Positions 26,044 to 34,047 of a stretch of 64,000 bases of DNA are shown in pieces. Positions within the stretch are counted from its first letter, which is position 1. Each line of letters opens with the position of its first letter. The position numbers and the translations under genes are program-made. The notes under the pieces were generated by a model that saw nothing but the letters and a program-made list of their open reading frames with translations, had not been told where the DNA came from and searched no databases. The DNA is from Weizmannia acidilactici. Lineage in GTDB: Bacteria > Bacillota > Bacilli > Bacillales > Bacillaceae_C. Where the stretch lies: the NCBI RefSeq assembly GCF_008974185.1, contig NZ_BKZP01000018.1, positions 1-64,000 on the forward strand. Direction: 5' to 3'.

Positions 26044-26775
26044 TTAATACTTTTTAAAATGGTAAAGCAGCGCCCGCCGTAATTCTTTTTGCCAATACCT
26101 CCAAGAGTGGTTGCCGTCAAATTCTTCATAAAAACCGGGGAACCCTTTTTTGGTAAGCGCGTCATGCAGTTTTCTGTTCGGTGTAACAAAATTCTGGATT
26201 TTCCCGTCGGTAGTTTTGACTTCCGTCTCGCCTTTCCCGACGATATGATAAATGTTCACGAGCTGCGGATCAGGGCATTGCTTTACGGCTGCCAACACTT
26301 TTTCATTGACGAGCGGCGACATCAGCGCGGCTTTTCCGAACGTGTGCGGGTACTTTAGCGCCGCCATTAACGATACGGTTGCCGCAAGTGAATCGCCCAT
26401 TAAGGTGCGGCTTGCCCCCATTTGGTAAGTCGGAAACTCGCGGTCAAGGTATGGTACGAGTTCATGCGCCAAAAAGCGGATGTAAGCGGGATTTTGTTCG
26501 CCATCCGGATGGTATTTCCGGCGCCGGTCCTGAATATTGGCATACGGAATCCCGACAATGATCACGTCCTCAATTTTGGAATTCGCGAGCAGTTCGTCCG
26601 CGGTGCGCGCAATACGGCCGAGCTGGAAAAAATCTTTCCCGTCCTGGCAGATGCACAGCGAATATTTATAAAGCGGGGAAAACCGTGCCGGAAAATACAC
26701 CCAAAGATTGAGCGTTTCCCCGAGCTCCCAGCTTTCAAACGGAAGATCTCTAATGTTGCCTCTTTCTGTTTCCAT
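26044..26775 (-). CDS. yjcH: Putative esterase YjcH
   Basis: Alpha/beta hydrolase of the enterochelin-esterase-like (esterase D) type, 243 aa. The nucleophile elbow reads as SRTLMGDSLAATVSL (G-D-S-L-A, near residue 130). A late histidine in DGNHSWRYWQ completes the likely triad. The start at 26775 is set by AGAGGAGG upstream; an in-frame ATG at 26850 lacks one. First gene of the yjcHGF operon. Confidence 0.88.
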   Translation of the reverse strand: METERGNIRDLPFESWELGETLNLWVYFPARFSPLYKYSLCICQDGKDFFQLGRIARTADELLANSKIEDVIIVGIPYANIQDRRRKYHPDGEQNPAYIRFLAHELVPYLDREFPTYQMGASRTLMGDSLAATVSLMAALKYPHTFGKAALMSPLVNEKVLAAVKQCPDPQLVNIYHIVGKGETEVKTTDGKIQNFVTPNRKLHDALTKKGFPGFYEEFDGNHSWRYWQKELRRALLYHFKKY

Positions 26776-26853
26776 CTCCAAAACCTCCTCTACCTGTAAC
26801 CCCAGTTTACCAATTCCCTTCAAAAACATCCAGATTGAGGTTCCCGGCATGCA

Positions 26854-26881
26854 AAAAAGCGGCAGGCTGAAGCCGCTTTTT
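26854..26881 (-). terminator. Terminator between speD and yjcH
   Basis: AAAAAGCGGC (26854-26863) pairs perfectly with GCCGCTTTTT (26872-26881). It would end transcription of the speD unit on the minus strand and could act in both directions. Confidence 0.8.
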
Positions 26882-26896
26882 CGGGGATCAATCGCA

Positions 26897-27034
26897 TCAT
26901 TTGATTTGCAGGTATCGGTTATCCCGTATTAAAGCCGCGGAATCCACCAGCAGTGATTCCGGGACATTCCGGTAATGTGCGCGTAGAATTTTCCCGACAC
27001 CGGCGGCATCCGCCTTAAGCCATATTTTTCCCAT
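26897..27034 (-). CDS. Possible small protein overlapping the speD 3' end (45 aa)
   Basis: An open frame beginning [20 protein letters not shown] and ending RDNRYLQIK. Its ATG lies inside the last codons of speD in another frame, and the speD terminator follows its stop. There is no clear ribosome site, so it would depend on coupling to speD. It could equally be chance or a remnant. Confidence 0.3.
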   Translation of the reverse strand: MGKIWLKADAAGVGKILRAHYRNVPESLLVDSAALIRDNRYLQIK

Positions 27035-27820
27035 AAAAAATTTCATCCATCTCCGTTTTCAATCTTGAGGTAATGCCTCTGATCTGATCCGGCGACAGTT
27101 CAACTTTTGTATGGCCGGATAAATAATTATCAAGATCAAATGCTTTCAGCCGGCATTTTGTATGGAAAATATGCTCCTCGTATACATTCACGTCAATCAT
27201 ATCGTAAAGGGCCTTGGTGGATTCCGGAATGTAGTTTTGGATTGAGCTGATATCATGGTCGATAAATAGTTTTTTTTCGTTGATGTCGTGGGTAAAGCCG
27301 CGCACCCGGTAATCGATCGTCATAATATCGGTATCGAAAGAATGAATGAGATAATGCAAAGCTTTTAGCGGCGAAATCTCTCCGCAGGTCGAAACGTCAA
27401 TATCCGCACGGAATGTGGAAATGCCTTCGCTCGGGTGGTACTCCGGATAAGTATGGACAGTTATATGGCTTTTGTCAAGTTGCATCACGACCGATTCCGG
27501 CAGCGTGCCGGGCAATTCTTTCAGCTGTTCCTTTGGTACTTCGACAACCGGCCCTTCCGAAATCAGCACGGTCACGCTTGCACCCTGCGGCACGTAATCC
27601 TGCTTAGCAATGTTGAGCACATGCGCGCCAATCAAATCGGATACATTTGTTAAAATATCCGTGAGCCGCTCCGCGTTGTACTGTTCGTCAATATATTCTA
27701 TGTAGGCTTCCCTTTCTTTTTTCGTTGCCGTATAGAAATGTCATACATATTAAAGCTGAGCGACTTCGTCAAGTTGTTAAAGCCGTGCAGTTGGATTTTC
27801 TCATGCGAAGATTGATCCAT
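27015..27820 (-). pseudogene. speD: S-adenosylmethionine decarboxylase, E. coli type, frameshifted near the N-terminus
   Basis: AdoMet decarboxylase supplies the aminopropyl group for spermidine. The main part from residue about 60 onward is excellent: [20 protein letters not shown], the self-cleaving pyruvoyl serine motif [11 protein letters not shown], and [16 protein letters not shown]. The true N-terminus lies upstream in another frame (ATG 27820, [19 protein letters not shown]). The two frames join only if one base is restored near 27734-27736, in the codon before TATACGGCAACG. So the gene has a one-base deletion, or the sequence has an error there. A TTG at 27635 could start a truncated protein without the N-terminal strand. 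AAGGGGGCGG precedes ATG 27820. Confidence 0.85.
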
Positions 27821-28064
27821 GTCCAACCGCCCCCTTATCGTTTTAGCATAGTTTACCCATTCGGAAGGGGATTAAACGATTGTGGCGGGATCCGGATCTT
27901 AGGTCCATGGATGGCGGCCGATTGACTTCTGCTTTGCTGGGATATTTCCTGTTTCGTGGCCAGCAAAATGTAATGGCCCAATTCGATCCGGAAAAAGCGA
28001 TACGTCCGGCATGCATGTTTTCGTGGCGCGAGTAGCATATTAAAGACGGAAAGGGGGAGTCCAG

Positions 28065-28226
28065 TTGAAATGGAATGAACAGGCCGCGCCGAACAATCAT
28101 CAGGCTTCTACTGACCTGATAGCGGCTGAAAGCGAAGAAACCGAATTTGCGTATGAAGAACTATCCGACGGCGGCGAAAGAAATAAAGCGATCCAGGAAC
28201 AGCAAAAACGCCGCACACATTTATAA
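28065..28226 (+). CDS. Hypothetical small acidic protein (53 aa)
   Basis: TTG start 8 bases after AAGGGGGAG. The sequence runs MKWNEQAAPNNHQASTDLIA, then an acidic middle (ESEETEFAYEELSDGGE) and a basic end KRRTHL. It is followed 12 bases later by another small gene, likely cotranscribed. No family recognised. Confidence 0.5.
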   Translation: MKWNEQAAPNNHQASTDLIAAESEETEFAYEELSDGGERNKAIQEQQKRRTHL

Positions 28227-28238
28227 AGGTGGGTTCAC

Positions 28239-28397
28239 ATGGACATCAAAGTCGGTCAGGTATACAAAGAAAAACAGCATAACACCCTCGCCATGGTCGT
28301 GGCGGTCCAAAATGAAAGCGCCATCCTCGGCACCGGTAATATGGTGTCGCCGAAGACGATCGAGGATCGTTATGTGCTTGTCCGGGATGCAGAATAG
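28239..28397 (+). CDS. Hypothetical small protein (52 aa)
   Basis: Reads MDIKVGQVYKEKQHNTLAMV then VAVQNESAILGTGNMVSPKT and ends YVLVRDAE, a compact beta-rich pattern. AAAGGTGGG lies 7 bases before the ATG. It pairs with the 53-aa gene upstream. Function unknown. Confidence 0.6.
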   Translation: MDIKVGQVYKEKQHNTLAMVVAVQNESAILGTGNMVSPKTIEDRYVLVRDAE

Positions 28398-28491
28398 CTG
28401 TGTCCCGGCCTTTTTTCACCCAAATTTCTTTTTCCTCATACAGTATGCATAAAAGCCGGTTTTTTCCGGAACATCAAATGGAGGAAAAGAA

Positions 28492-29250
28492 ATGGAGATC
28501 AAAGAAAAGACCGCTGCCCGGACGTGGATTGAAAAAAATGCCCATGCATTGGACGGCTGGATGGTTGATGCATTTACCTCATTTGCCGCCAGGCTTTCCG
28601 ATAAAAACAAGCCGTTTCCGTGTGTGCCGGCTGTGGCCGGGTTTGCGCTGGATCAGATACAATATGCTTTTATCGAGGGCGGGGAGGCTGCTGGTAGCTC
28701 ATTTGCTTCTATTTTAAAAAACTATTCGGGAAACTGGCGCCAATACGGGCCGTATACGTCGCTGATCGTTTTTAGCAACCTGCCGCATTTTGAAGGCGGC
28801 ATAGAGGATTATGAACAACTGTTTTGGCAGATTTTATCCGAAGCGGGAAGCCTTGATGAGGAGGACTGGCCCGCTGATATCCCGGAAGATCCGGAACATC
28901 CACTTTGGCAGTTTTGTTTCCATGGAGAAAAGTATTTTGTTTACGGGGCATCACCAGCCCATCAAAAACGCCGGAGCCGGCATTTTCCGTATTTGATGTT
29001 TGCCTTGACACCACGCGCGGTGCTCGAGCAATTTTCCAAAGATAAGCGGAAAGCGGAACGAACGAGGGCGTCCATCCATCAAAGGCTTGCAGCTTACGAT
29101 TCCGTGCCGATCCATCCGGAATTGAAGCAGTACGGCGAAAAAGACAATTTTGAATGGCGCCAGTATTTTCTGCGTGATGATAACGGCCGGCCGCAAACCT
29201 GCCCCTTTGCGAAGGCAAGAAATAAAAACCGGCAAAAGCCGGTTTTTTAG
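28492..29250 (+). CDS. YqcI/YcgG family protein
   Basis: Protein of 252 aa similar to the YqcI/YcgG family of uncharacterised proteins. Recognisable blocks are NKPFPCVPAVAGF near residue 40, FSNLPHFEGGIEDYEQLFW near 105, PLWQFCFHGEKYFVYGASP near 140, and RHFPYLMFALTPRAVL. The C-terminus ends NKNRQKPVF, and these codons are also the arms of the transcription terminator. GGAGG precedes the ATG. Biochemical role is unknown. Confidence 0.82.
   Translation: MEIKEKTAARTWIEKNAHALDGWMVDAFTSFAARLSDKNKPFPCVPAVAGFALDQIQYAFIEGGEAAGSSFASILKNYSGNWRQYGPYTSLIVFSNLPHFEGGIEDYEQLFWQILSEAGSLDEEDWPADIPEDPEHPLWQFCFHGEKYFVYGASPAHQKRRSRHFPYLMFALTPRAVLEQFSKDKRKAERTRASIHQRLAAYDSVPIHPELKQYGEKDNFEWRQYFLRDDNGRPQTCPFAKARNKNRQKPVF
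29224..29248 (+). terminator. Terminator embedded in the YqcI-type gene's last codons
   Basis: AACCGGC (29227-29233) and GCCGGTT (29238-29244) around AAAA, preceded by A residues and followed by TTTT. The stop codon TAG (29248-29250) lies at its 3' edge. Confidence 0.8.
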
Positions 29251-29349
29251 GGGGTATTGCTAGACAACAAAAAAAGGGGGGTGTCTAGTTGGTATAGGGT
29301 TTTGTAACTTGTCGTTGCTACATTTTTCATAATAGCCGTTATTTCCTAA
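29224..29349 (+). repeat. Intergenic element, copy A
   Basis: Shares an ordered series of blocks with positions 30172-30325. These are an ACCGGC/GCCGGT hairpin, then CTAGACA-(A-rich)-GGGGGGTGTCTAG, a GTTGCTACA...ATAATAGCC hairpin (29316-29336), and ATGAAAGAAAAATGA. The CTAGACA/TGTCTAG arms pair with the G-run in the loop. No known RNA family or IS end is recognised. Confidence 0.6.
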
Positions 29350-29427
29350 AAAATCATGAAAGAAAAATGAACTTTTGATGAGAAATGTCGTTTTTTGGGG
29401 AAAATGATTATTCATCCTCTTGCCGCT

Positions 29428-29559
29428 TCATTTTTTCGGCGGCTGTTTCCATTTATATTTTTGACCGATCTGTTTGATTTCCCCAATATCCCCCTTTGAA
29501 TTAATAATTTTAAACAATTGATTAAACCAGTCGAAAATTTGCTCATCCCTGTTTTTCAT
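29428..29559 (-). CDS. Hypothetical microprotein (43 aa)
   Basis: MKNRDEQIFDWFNQLFKIIN followed by SKGDIGEIKQIGQKYKWKQ and PPKK; an amphipathic helix with a basic tail. AGGAAAGGGG precedes the ATG by 6 bases, and it overlaps the upstream microprotein by 17 bases. No family recognised. Confidence 0.5.
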   Translation of the reverse strand: MKNRDEQIFDWFNQLFKIINSKGDIGEIKQIGQKYKWKQPPKK

Positions 29560-29698
29560 TTTGTGCCCCTTTCCTGGTGTTAAGGTATTCTTTGATTTCC
29601 TGCCAGCAAAGCAATGCAGCGACCACCGGCGGCACACAAAACATGAAGAGAACAAAATAAAACGTATTGATAAGATGAAGATAAAACCACGTATCCAT
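29543..29698 (-). CDS. Hypothetical single-helix membrane microprotein (51 aa)
   Basis: MDTWFYLHLINTFYFVLFMF begins a hydrophobic stretch to about residue 31, then QEIKEYLNTRKGAQNEKQG. It has a very good GGAGGTGAAAAAC start site. Its end overlaps the following microprotein, which suggests a two-gene operon on the minus strand. No family recognised. Confidence 0.55.
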   Translation of the reverse strand: MDTWFYLHLINTFYFVLFMFCVPPVVAALLCWQEIKEYLNTRKGAQNEKQG

Positions 29699-29829
29699 GT
29701 TTTTCACCTCCGGAAATAGGTACTTTTATTGTTCCCCATTAGGCACTGTTTTATGGATGCAGCAGACGGTCTGAATATTGCTTGGTGGAATGGAGAATCC
29801 TATAGAAAAAAGAAAGGAGAACATTGGGC

Positions 29830-29946
29830 ATGATCAAACGGCTGTTAAGCTTGTTCAAATTGGATACAGAAGAAGACTGGGACGACTGGGATTGGGACGA
29901 TGAAAGCTGGGAAGAAGAATGGGATGAAGAGGAAGAGGAAATATAG
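29830..29946 (+). CDS. Ultra-acidic Trp-rich microprotein (38 aa)
   Basis: A basic, hydrophobic head MIKRLLSLFKLDTEEDW is followed by a tail of almost only Asp, Glu and Trp (DDWDWDDESWEEEWDEEEEE) and a final Ile. GAAAGGAG lies about 9 bases upstream. The head could bind a membrane as a short amphipathic helix. No family recognised. Composition bias makes chance coding possible, but the start site and reading frame are clean. Confidence 0.55.
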   Translation: MIKRLLSLFKLDTEEDWDDWDWDDESWEEEWDEEEEEI

Positions 29947-30132
29947 GGTGCATAAATATGCGGGATTGTGCTCTGCATTCAATTTATGCCGCATGCATGA
30001 ATCGTGCCGCAAAAAACCGGATTTTCACCGCAATTGTGCCATTAAGAGGCTATTCGTACTATCTTGCATTTAACTGGGAATTTAGGTTAATTTGTGCCGG
30101 TGAAAAACAAACGGATATGTTTCGCACATAGC

Positions 30133-30168
30133 AAAGCCAGCGCGAGATAACAAGTGCTGGCTTTGATT
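30133..30168 (+). terminator. Hairpin upstream of the gmu region
   Basis: AAAGCCAGC (30133-30141) pairs perfectly with GCTGGCTTT (30156-30164), followed by a GATTTG sequence. The stretch 29947-30132 between it and the acidic microprotein shows no gene. Confidence 0.6.
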
Positions 30169-30171
30169 TGC

Positions 30172-30325
30172 AAAAAAACCGGCGCCAGGCCGGTTTGGTA
30201 AGGGGAGTTTTTTCTAGACATTAAGGGGGGTATCTAGAAACTTAAGGGTTTGTTGCTTTTTCCTTGCTACAACTATAATGTAGCCCTCGCATATTAAAAA
30301 CAAATGAAGGAAAAATGAAAAGAAA
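30172..30325 (+). repeat. Intergenic element, copy B
   Basis: Second copy of the element at 29224-29349. It has AAACCGGC/GCCGGTTT (30176-30196), TCTAGACA-TTAAGGGGGG-TATCTAGA (about 30214-30239), GCTACAactataaTGTAGC as a hairpin (about 30270-30287), and ATGAAGGAAAAATGA. The order and spacing of blocks match copy A. It lies about 160 bases before gmuB. Confidence 0.6.
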
Positions 30326-30412
30326 ATGAGACAAAAAGTTGTCACAACTCCCGCTGCGCCTCTCTCAGAGTCAGGTCTTCAAAAAATGTTCAATGTTTTT
30401 TATATAAATATA

Positions 30413-30460
30413 TAGACATTTAAAAATAAAAGATTATAATAATAAATGTAAACGATATCA
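30413..30460 (+). promoter_or_regulatory. gmu operon promoter with perfect cre site
   Basis: TAGACA (30413-30418), 16 bases, TATAAT (30435-30440) form the promoter. TGTAAACGATATCA (30447-30460) matches every fixed position of the CcpA consensus TGWNANCGNTNWCA. It overlaps the predicted start of transcription, so CcpA would repress the operon in preferred sugars. This lies 24 bases before gmuB. Confidence 0.82.
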
Positions 30461-30483
30461 ATATAACTTAGGAGGTTTTTAAC

Positions 30484-30792
30484 ATGAAAAAAATATTGCT
30501 TGCCTGCAGTTCGGGTATGTCTACGAGTTTATTAGTTTCCAAGATGCGCCAATATGCCGAGTCTATCGGCGATGAAGCCGAAATTTGGGCGGTTGGCCAG
30601 GATCAGGCGCAAGATGAAATGGCAAATGCAGATGTTCTTCTGATTGGGCCTCAGATGCGTTTTATGAAAAAGAAATTGGAAAAATACGCCGAAGAAGCCG
30701 GAATTCCGATCGACGTCATTGATCCGGTTGCTTACGGGCGTGTTGATGGCGAAGCAGTTTACAAGAAAGCGCTTGAATTGATAGGCAAATAA
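30484..30792 (+). CDS. gmuB: PTS lactose/cellobiose-type EIIB component
   Basis: Cytoplasmic phosphocarrier (102 aa). The phosphorylated cysteine is in LLACSSGMSTSLLVSKM (Cys8). It passes phosphate from EIIA to the sugar crossing EIIC. TTAGGAGG provides a strong start. First gene of the operon B-C-A-D-R-E; the equivalent B. subtilis operon gmuBACDREFG imports glucomannan-derived beta-oligosaccharides. Substrate is inferred from the operon content. Confidence 0.9.
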   Translation: MKKILLACSSGMSTSLLVSKMRQYAESIGDEAEIWAVGQDQAQDEMANADVLLIGPQMRFMKKKLEKYAEEAGIPIDVIDPVAYGRVDGEAVYKKALELIGK

Positions 30793-30811
30793 TCATGCGG
30801 GGGAGAGAAAA

Positions 30812-32104
30812 ATGAACAGCAACAAATTCATGGACTTTTTGGAAAAAATCCTTTTGCCAATAGCGGATAAATTGAACAATAATCGATATCTGACTGCGCT
30901 CCGCGACGGTTTCATGGTTGCGTTACCGCTGATCATTTTCGGTTCTATCTTTGTCGTTATTGCAAACTTTCCGTTTTTGGACCATATCATCAGCAAAGAT
31001 GCCTATACCGCTTATCAAAATGCTTTAGGCCCTGCATCCGCCGCAACATTAAGTATTATGGGCTTATTTGTTATCATTGGAATCGGATACAAATTGACCC
31101 AGCATTATGGTGGTGAAGCTTTGTACGGCGGTGTTGTTGCGCTTGCTTCATTCCTGATTTTAACGCCGCAGGTTCTGGGCAAAACAACGGGTGTGATCCC
31201 GACTTCGGCCTTGAGCGCGCAAGGGATGTTTCTGGGGATTTTTACTGCTTTTATCTCAGCGGAATTATATCGTTATTTTGTCAATAAAAATTGGACGATC
31301 AAAATGCCGCCGGGTGTTCCGGAAGCTGTGTCAAAATCATTCAGCGCGCTTATTCCAATTGCTTTAACGCTTACAATCTTTTTGGCAATCAGAATTATTT
31401 TCAGCTATACGCCGTTTGAAACGGTTCAGAACTTTATATATACCATCATCCAAAAACCGTTGACCGCATTAGGAAGCGGACTGCCGGCAACAATTGTTGC
31501 AGTGCTGTTAATCCAGCTGTTCTGGTTTTTCGGGCTCCATGGCCAAATCATTATCAACTCTGTGTTTGACCCGATCTGGTATACATTAAATGACCAAAAT
31601 TTGAAAGCGTTCCAGTCAGGCCATGAACTGCCGAACATCATTACAAAACAGTTTATCGATTCCTTCCTTGTTGGAATGGGCGGAACAGGCATGACGCTTG
31701 CCGTAGTGGTTCTAATCTTTATCATCGGCAGAAGCCGGCAAATTAAAGAACTCGGCAAACTGGGCGGCCCGGCAGGCATCTTCAACGTAAACGAACCGAT
31801 TATTTTCGGCCTTCCGATCGTGATGAATCCACTGGTCCTTATTCCATGGATTCTGGCGCCGGTTGTTGTTACGATTATCACCTATTTTTCAATGGCGACA
31901 GGTCTCGTGCCAAAACCAGCAGGCGTTATTGTTCCTTGGACCACCCCGATTGTCATTAACGGCTTTTTAGCAACTGGAAATCATTGGCAGGGCGGCGTTT
32001 TACAGCTTGTGAATCTGCTTGTCGTTATGGCAATCTGGTGGCCGTTCTTGAAGATCTTGGATAAAAACTACTATGAAAGCGAGAAGAAAGCATCAAATGA
32101 ATAA
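30812..32104 (+). CDS. gmuC: PTS lactose/cellobiose-type EIIC permease
   Basis: Membrane sugar channel (430 aa) with about ten helices. Family marks include VALPLIIFGSIFVVIANFPF near residue 35, LIQLFWFFGLHGQIIIN near 235, NVNEPIIFGLPIVMNPLVL near 330 and IVPWTTPIVINGFLATG near 375. It is the counterpart of GmuC/CelB. In B. subtilis the EIIA gene comes before it; here EIIA follows. A short CGGCCTCTTTTGAATAGAGGCCG hairpin-like sequence occurs between it and the EIIA gene (32109-32133). Confidence 0.92.
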   Translation: MNSNKFMDFLEKILLPIADKLNNNRYLTALRDGFMVALPLIIFGSIFVVIANFPFLDHIISKDAYTAYQNALGPASAATLSIMGLFVIIGIGYKLTQHYGGEALYGGVVALASFLILTPQVLGKTTGVIPTSALSAQGMFLGIFTAFISAELYRYFVNKNWTIKMPPGVPEAVSKSFSALIPIALTLTIFLAIRIIFSYTPFETVQNFIYTIIQKPLTALGSGLPATIVAVLLIQLFWFFGLHGQIIINSVFDPIWYTLNDQNLKAFQSGHELPNIITKQFIDSFLVGMGGTGMTLAVVVLIFIIGRSRQIKELGKLGGPAGIFNVNEPIIFGLPIVMNPLVLIPWILAPVVVTIITYFSMATGLVPKPAGVIVPWTTPIVINGFLATGNHWQGGVLQLVNLLVVMAIWWPFLKILDKNYYESEKKASNE

Positions 32105-32161
32105 AATTATTCGGCCTCTTTTGAATAGAGGCCGGTGTTTACTTTTAGGAGTGGATCATAA

Positions 32162-32479
32162 GTGGAAAACATGACAGAAATCGCATTTCAAATCATTTTA
32201 TATGCCGGAAATGGCAGATCTTGTGCAATGGAAGCGATCCAGGCGGCAAAAAATGGAGATTTCGATGAAGCAGACAGGTTGATGGAAGAGGCAAAAACGG
32301 AGTTAGGCAAAGCGCACAATTTTCAAACGAAACTTCTTCAGGACGAAGCAAACGGGAATAAAAACGATATTAACGTCATTTTGATCCACTCTCAGGATCA
32401 TTTGATGACCGCGTTAACAGTTAAGGACCTTGCAATAGAAATTATTGAATTGTACAAAAATAAACACGTATCAGCATGA
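32162..32479 (+). CDS. gmuA: PTS lactose/cellobiose-type EIIA component
   Basis: Helical trimeric phosphocarrier (105 aa) that takes phosphate from HPr. The IIA-lac signature FQIILYAGNGRSCAMEA and the late HSQDHLMTALTVKDLA with the phosphorylatable His are present. The GTG start has TAGGAG ten bases upstream. Part of the gmu-type operon. Confidence 0.9.
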   Translation: MENMTEIAFQIILYAGNGRSCAMEAIQAAKNGDFDEADRLMEEAKTELGKAHNFQTKLLQDEANGNKNDINVILIHSQDHLMTALTVKDLAIEIIELYKNKHVSA

Positions 32480-32500
32480 AAAGCATAAGAGGTGTTCAAT

Positions 32501-33895
32501 ATGGCAATCAAGTATAAATTTCCGGAAGGATTTTGGTGGGGAAGTGCCACATCTGCAACACAAATTGAAGGAGCTTCCCGCGAAGATGGAAAAGGGATAA
32601 ATATTTGGGATTATTGGTATGAACAAGAGCCAAACCGGTTTTTTGACGGTATCGGACCGGAAAAAACCTCTGATTTTTACCACCGTTATAAAGAAGATAT
32701 TCAATTAATGAAAGAAACTGGGCACAATTCTTTCCGCTTTTCCATCTCCTGGTCAAGGCTCATTCCGGGAGGCACCGGAAAAGTGAATGAGAAAGCTGTC
32801 GACTTTTACAACCGTGTCATTGATGAACTTATTCAAAACGGCATTGAACCGTTTGTGAATTTATTCCATTTCGACATGCCAATGGAATTGCAAAAAATCG
32901 GCGGCTGGGAAAACCGGAAAGTCATTGATTCCTATGCGTCGTACGCCAAAATATGTTTTGAAACATTCGGGGATCGTGTAAAAAAATGGTTTACGTTTAA
33001 TGAACCGATTGTTCCGGTTGAAGGCGGCTATTTATATGATTTTCATTATCCAAATGTCGTCGATTTCCAAAGGGCGGTTCAGGTTGCTTACCATACCGTT
33101 TTGGCGCATGCAAAAGCGGTACAAGTTTTCAGAAAAACCAATATAAAGGATGGCAAAATCGGCATCATTTTGAATTTGACTCCTTCGTATCCAAGAAGCC
33201 AGCATCCGGCTGATGTGAAAGCCGCGAATATCGCAGATTTATTTTTTAATCGCAGTTTTCTGGATCCGGCAGTAAAAGGTGTATATCCGGCCGAACTGGT
33301 TGAACTGTTGAAAACATACAGCTTTTTGCCAAAAACAGAAGAAGGCGATCTGAAACTGATCCGTGAGAATACGGTTGATCTTCTTGGCGTCAATTACTAC
33401 CAACCACGCCGCGTAAAAGCAAAAGAAAATTTGCCGAATCCGTATGCACCGTTTATGCCGGAAAGGTTTTTCGATGATTATGAGATGCCGGGTAGAAAAA
33501 TGAATCGCCACCGCGGTTGGGAAATTTATGAAAAAGGAATTTACGATTTGCTGATCAATTTGAAAGAAAATTACGGCAATATTGAGTGCTATATTTCCGA
33601 AAACGGGATTGGCGTGGAAGGCGAAGAAAAATTCCGAAATGAGGAGGGGATGATTGAAGACGATTATCGTATCGAGTTTATCCGTGAACATTTGAAATGG
33701 CTGCACAAAGCGATCCGGGAAGGGGTGAATGTAAAAGGTTATCATATGTGGACGTTTATGGACAACTGGTCATGGACAAATGCTTATAAAAACCGGTACG
33801 GCTTTGTTTCTGTCAATCTTGATAAAGACTGCGAACGAACCATTAAGAAAAGCGGATACTGGTTTAAACAAGTGGCGGAGCAGAACGGGTTTTAA
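32501..33895 (+). CDS. gmuD: 6-phospho-beta-glucosidase (GH1)
   Basis: Glycoside hydrolase family 1 enzyme (464 aa) that splits the phosphorylated disaccharide brought in by the PTS. The N-terminal GH1 mark FWWGSATSATQIEGA, the acid/base motif WFTFNEP near residue 165 and the nucleophile motif CYISENGIG near 365 are intact, as is WSWTNAYKNRYGFVSVN near the end. ATG 32501 follows AGAGGTG. Confidence 0.93.
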   Translation: MAIKYKFPEGFWWGSATSATQIEGASREDGKGINIWDYWYEQEPNRFFDGIGPEKTSDFYHRYKEDIQLMKETGHNSFRFSISWSRLIPGGTGKVNEKAVDFYNRVIDELIQNGIEPFVNLFHFDMPMELQKIGGWENRKVIDSYASYAKICFETFGDRVKKWFTFNEPIVPVEGGYLYDFHYPNVVDFQRAVQVAYHTVLAHAKAVQVFRKTNIKDGKIGIILNLTPSYPRSQHPADVKAANIADLFFNRSFLDPAVKGVYPAELVELLKTYSFLPKTEEGDLKLIRENTVDLLGVNYYQPRRVKAKENLPNPYAPFMPERFFDDYEMPGRKMNRHRGWEIYEKGIYDLLINLKENYGNIECYISENGIGVEGEEKFRNEEGMIEDDYRIEFIREHLKWLHKAIREGVNVKGYHMWTFMDNWSWTNAYKNRYGFVSVNLDKDCERTIKKSGYWFKQVAEQNGF

Positions 33896-34047
33896 GGAAC
33901 AGGGTGCGGGTGCCTGCAGTGTCCGCCCCTTATTGCTTTCGGAGCAATGTGAAGTTTTAAACAATTTATGAGGAAAACGTTTGAAAAAACGTGTATACTA
34001 GTAATAACCGTATAGCCAGATATTAGTAAGGCAAAGGGGAATGATGA

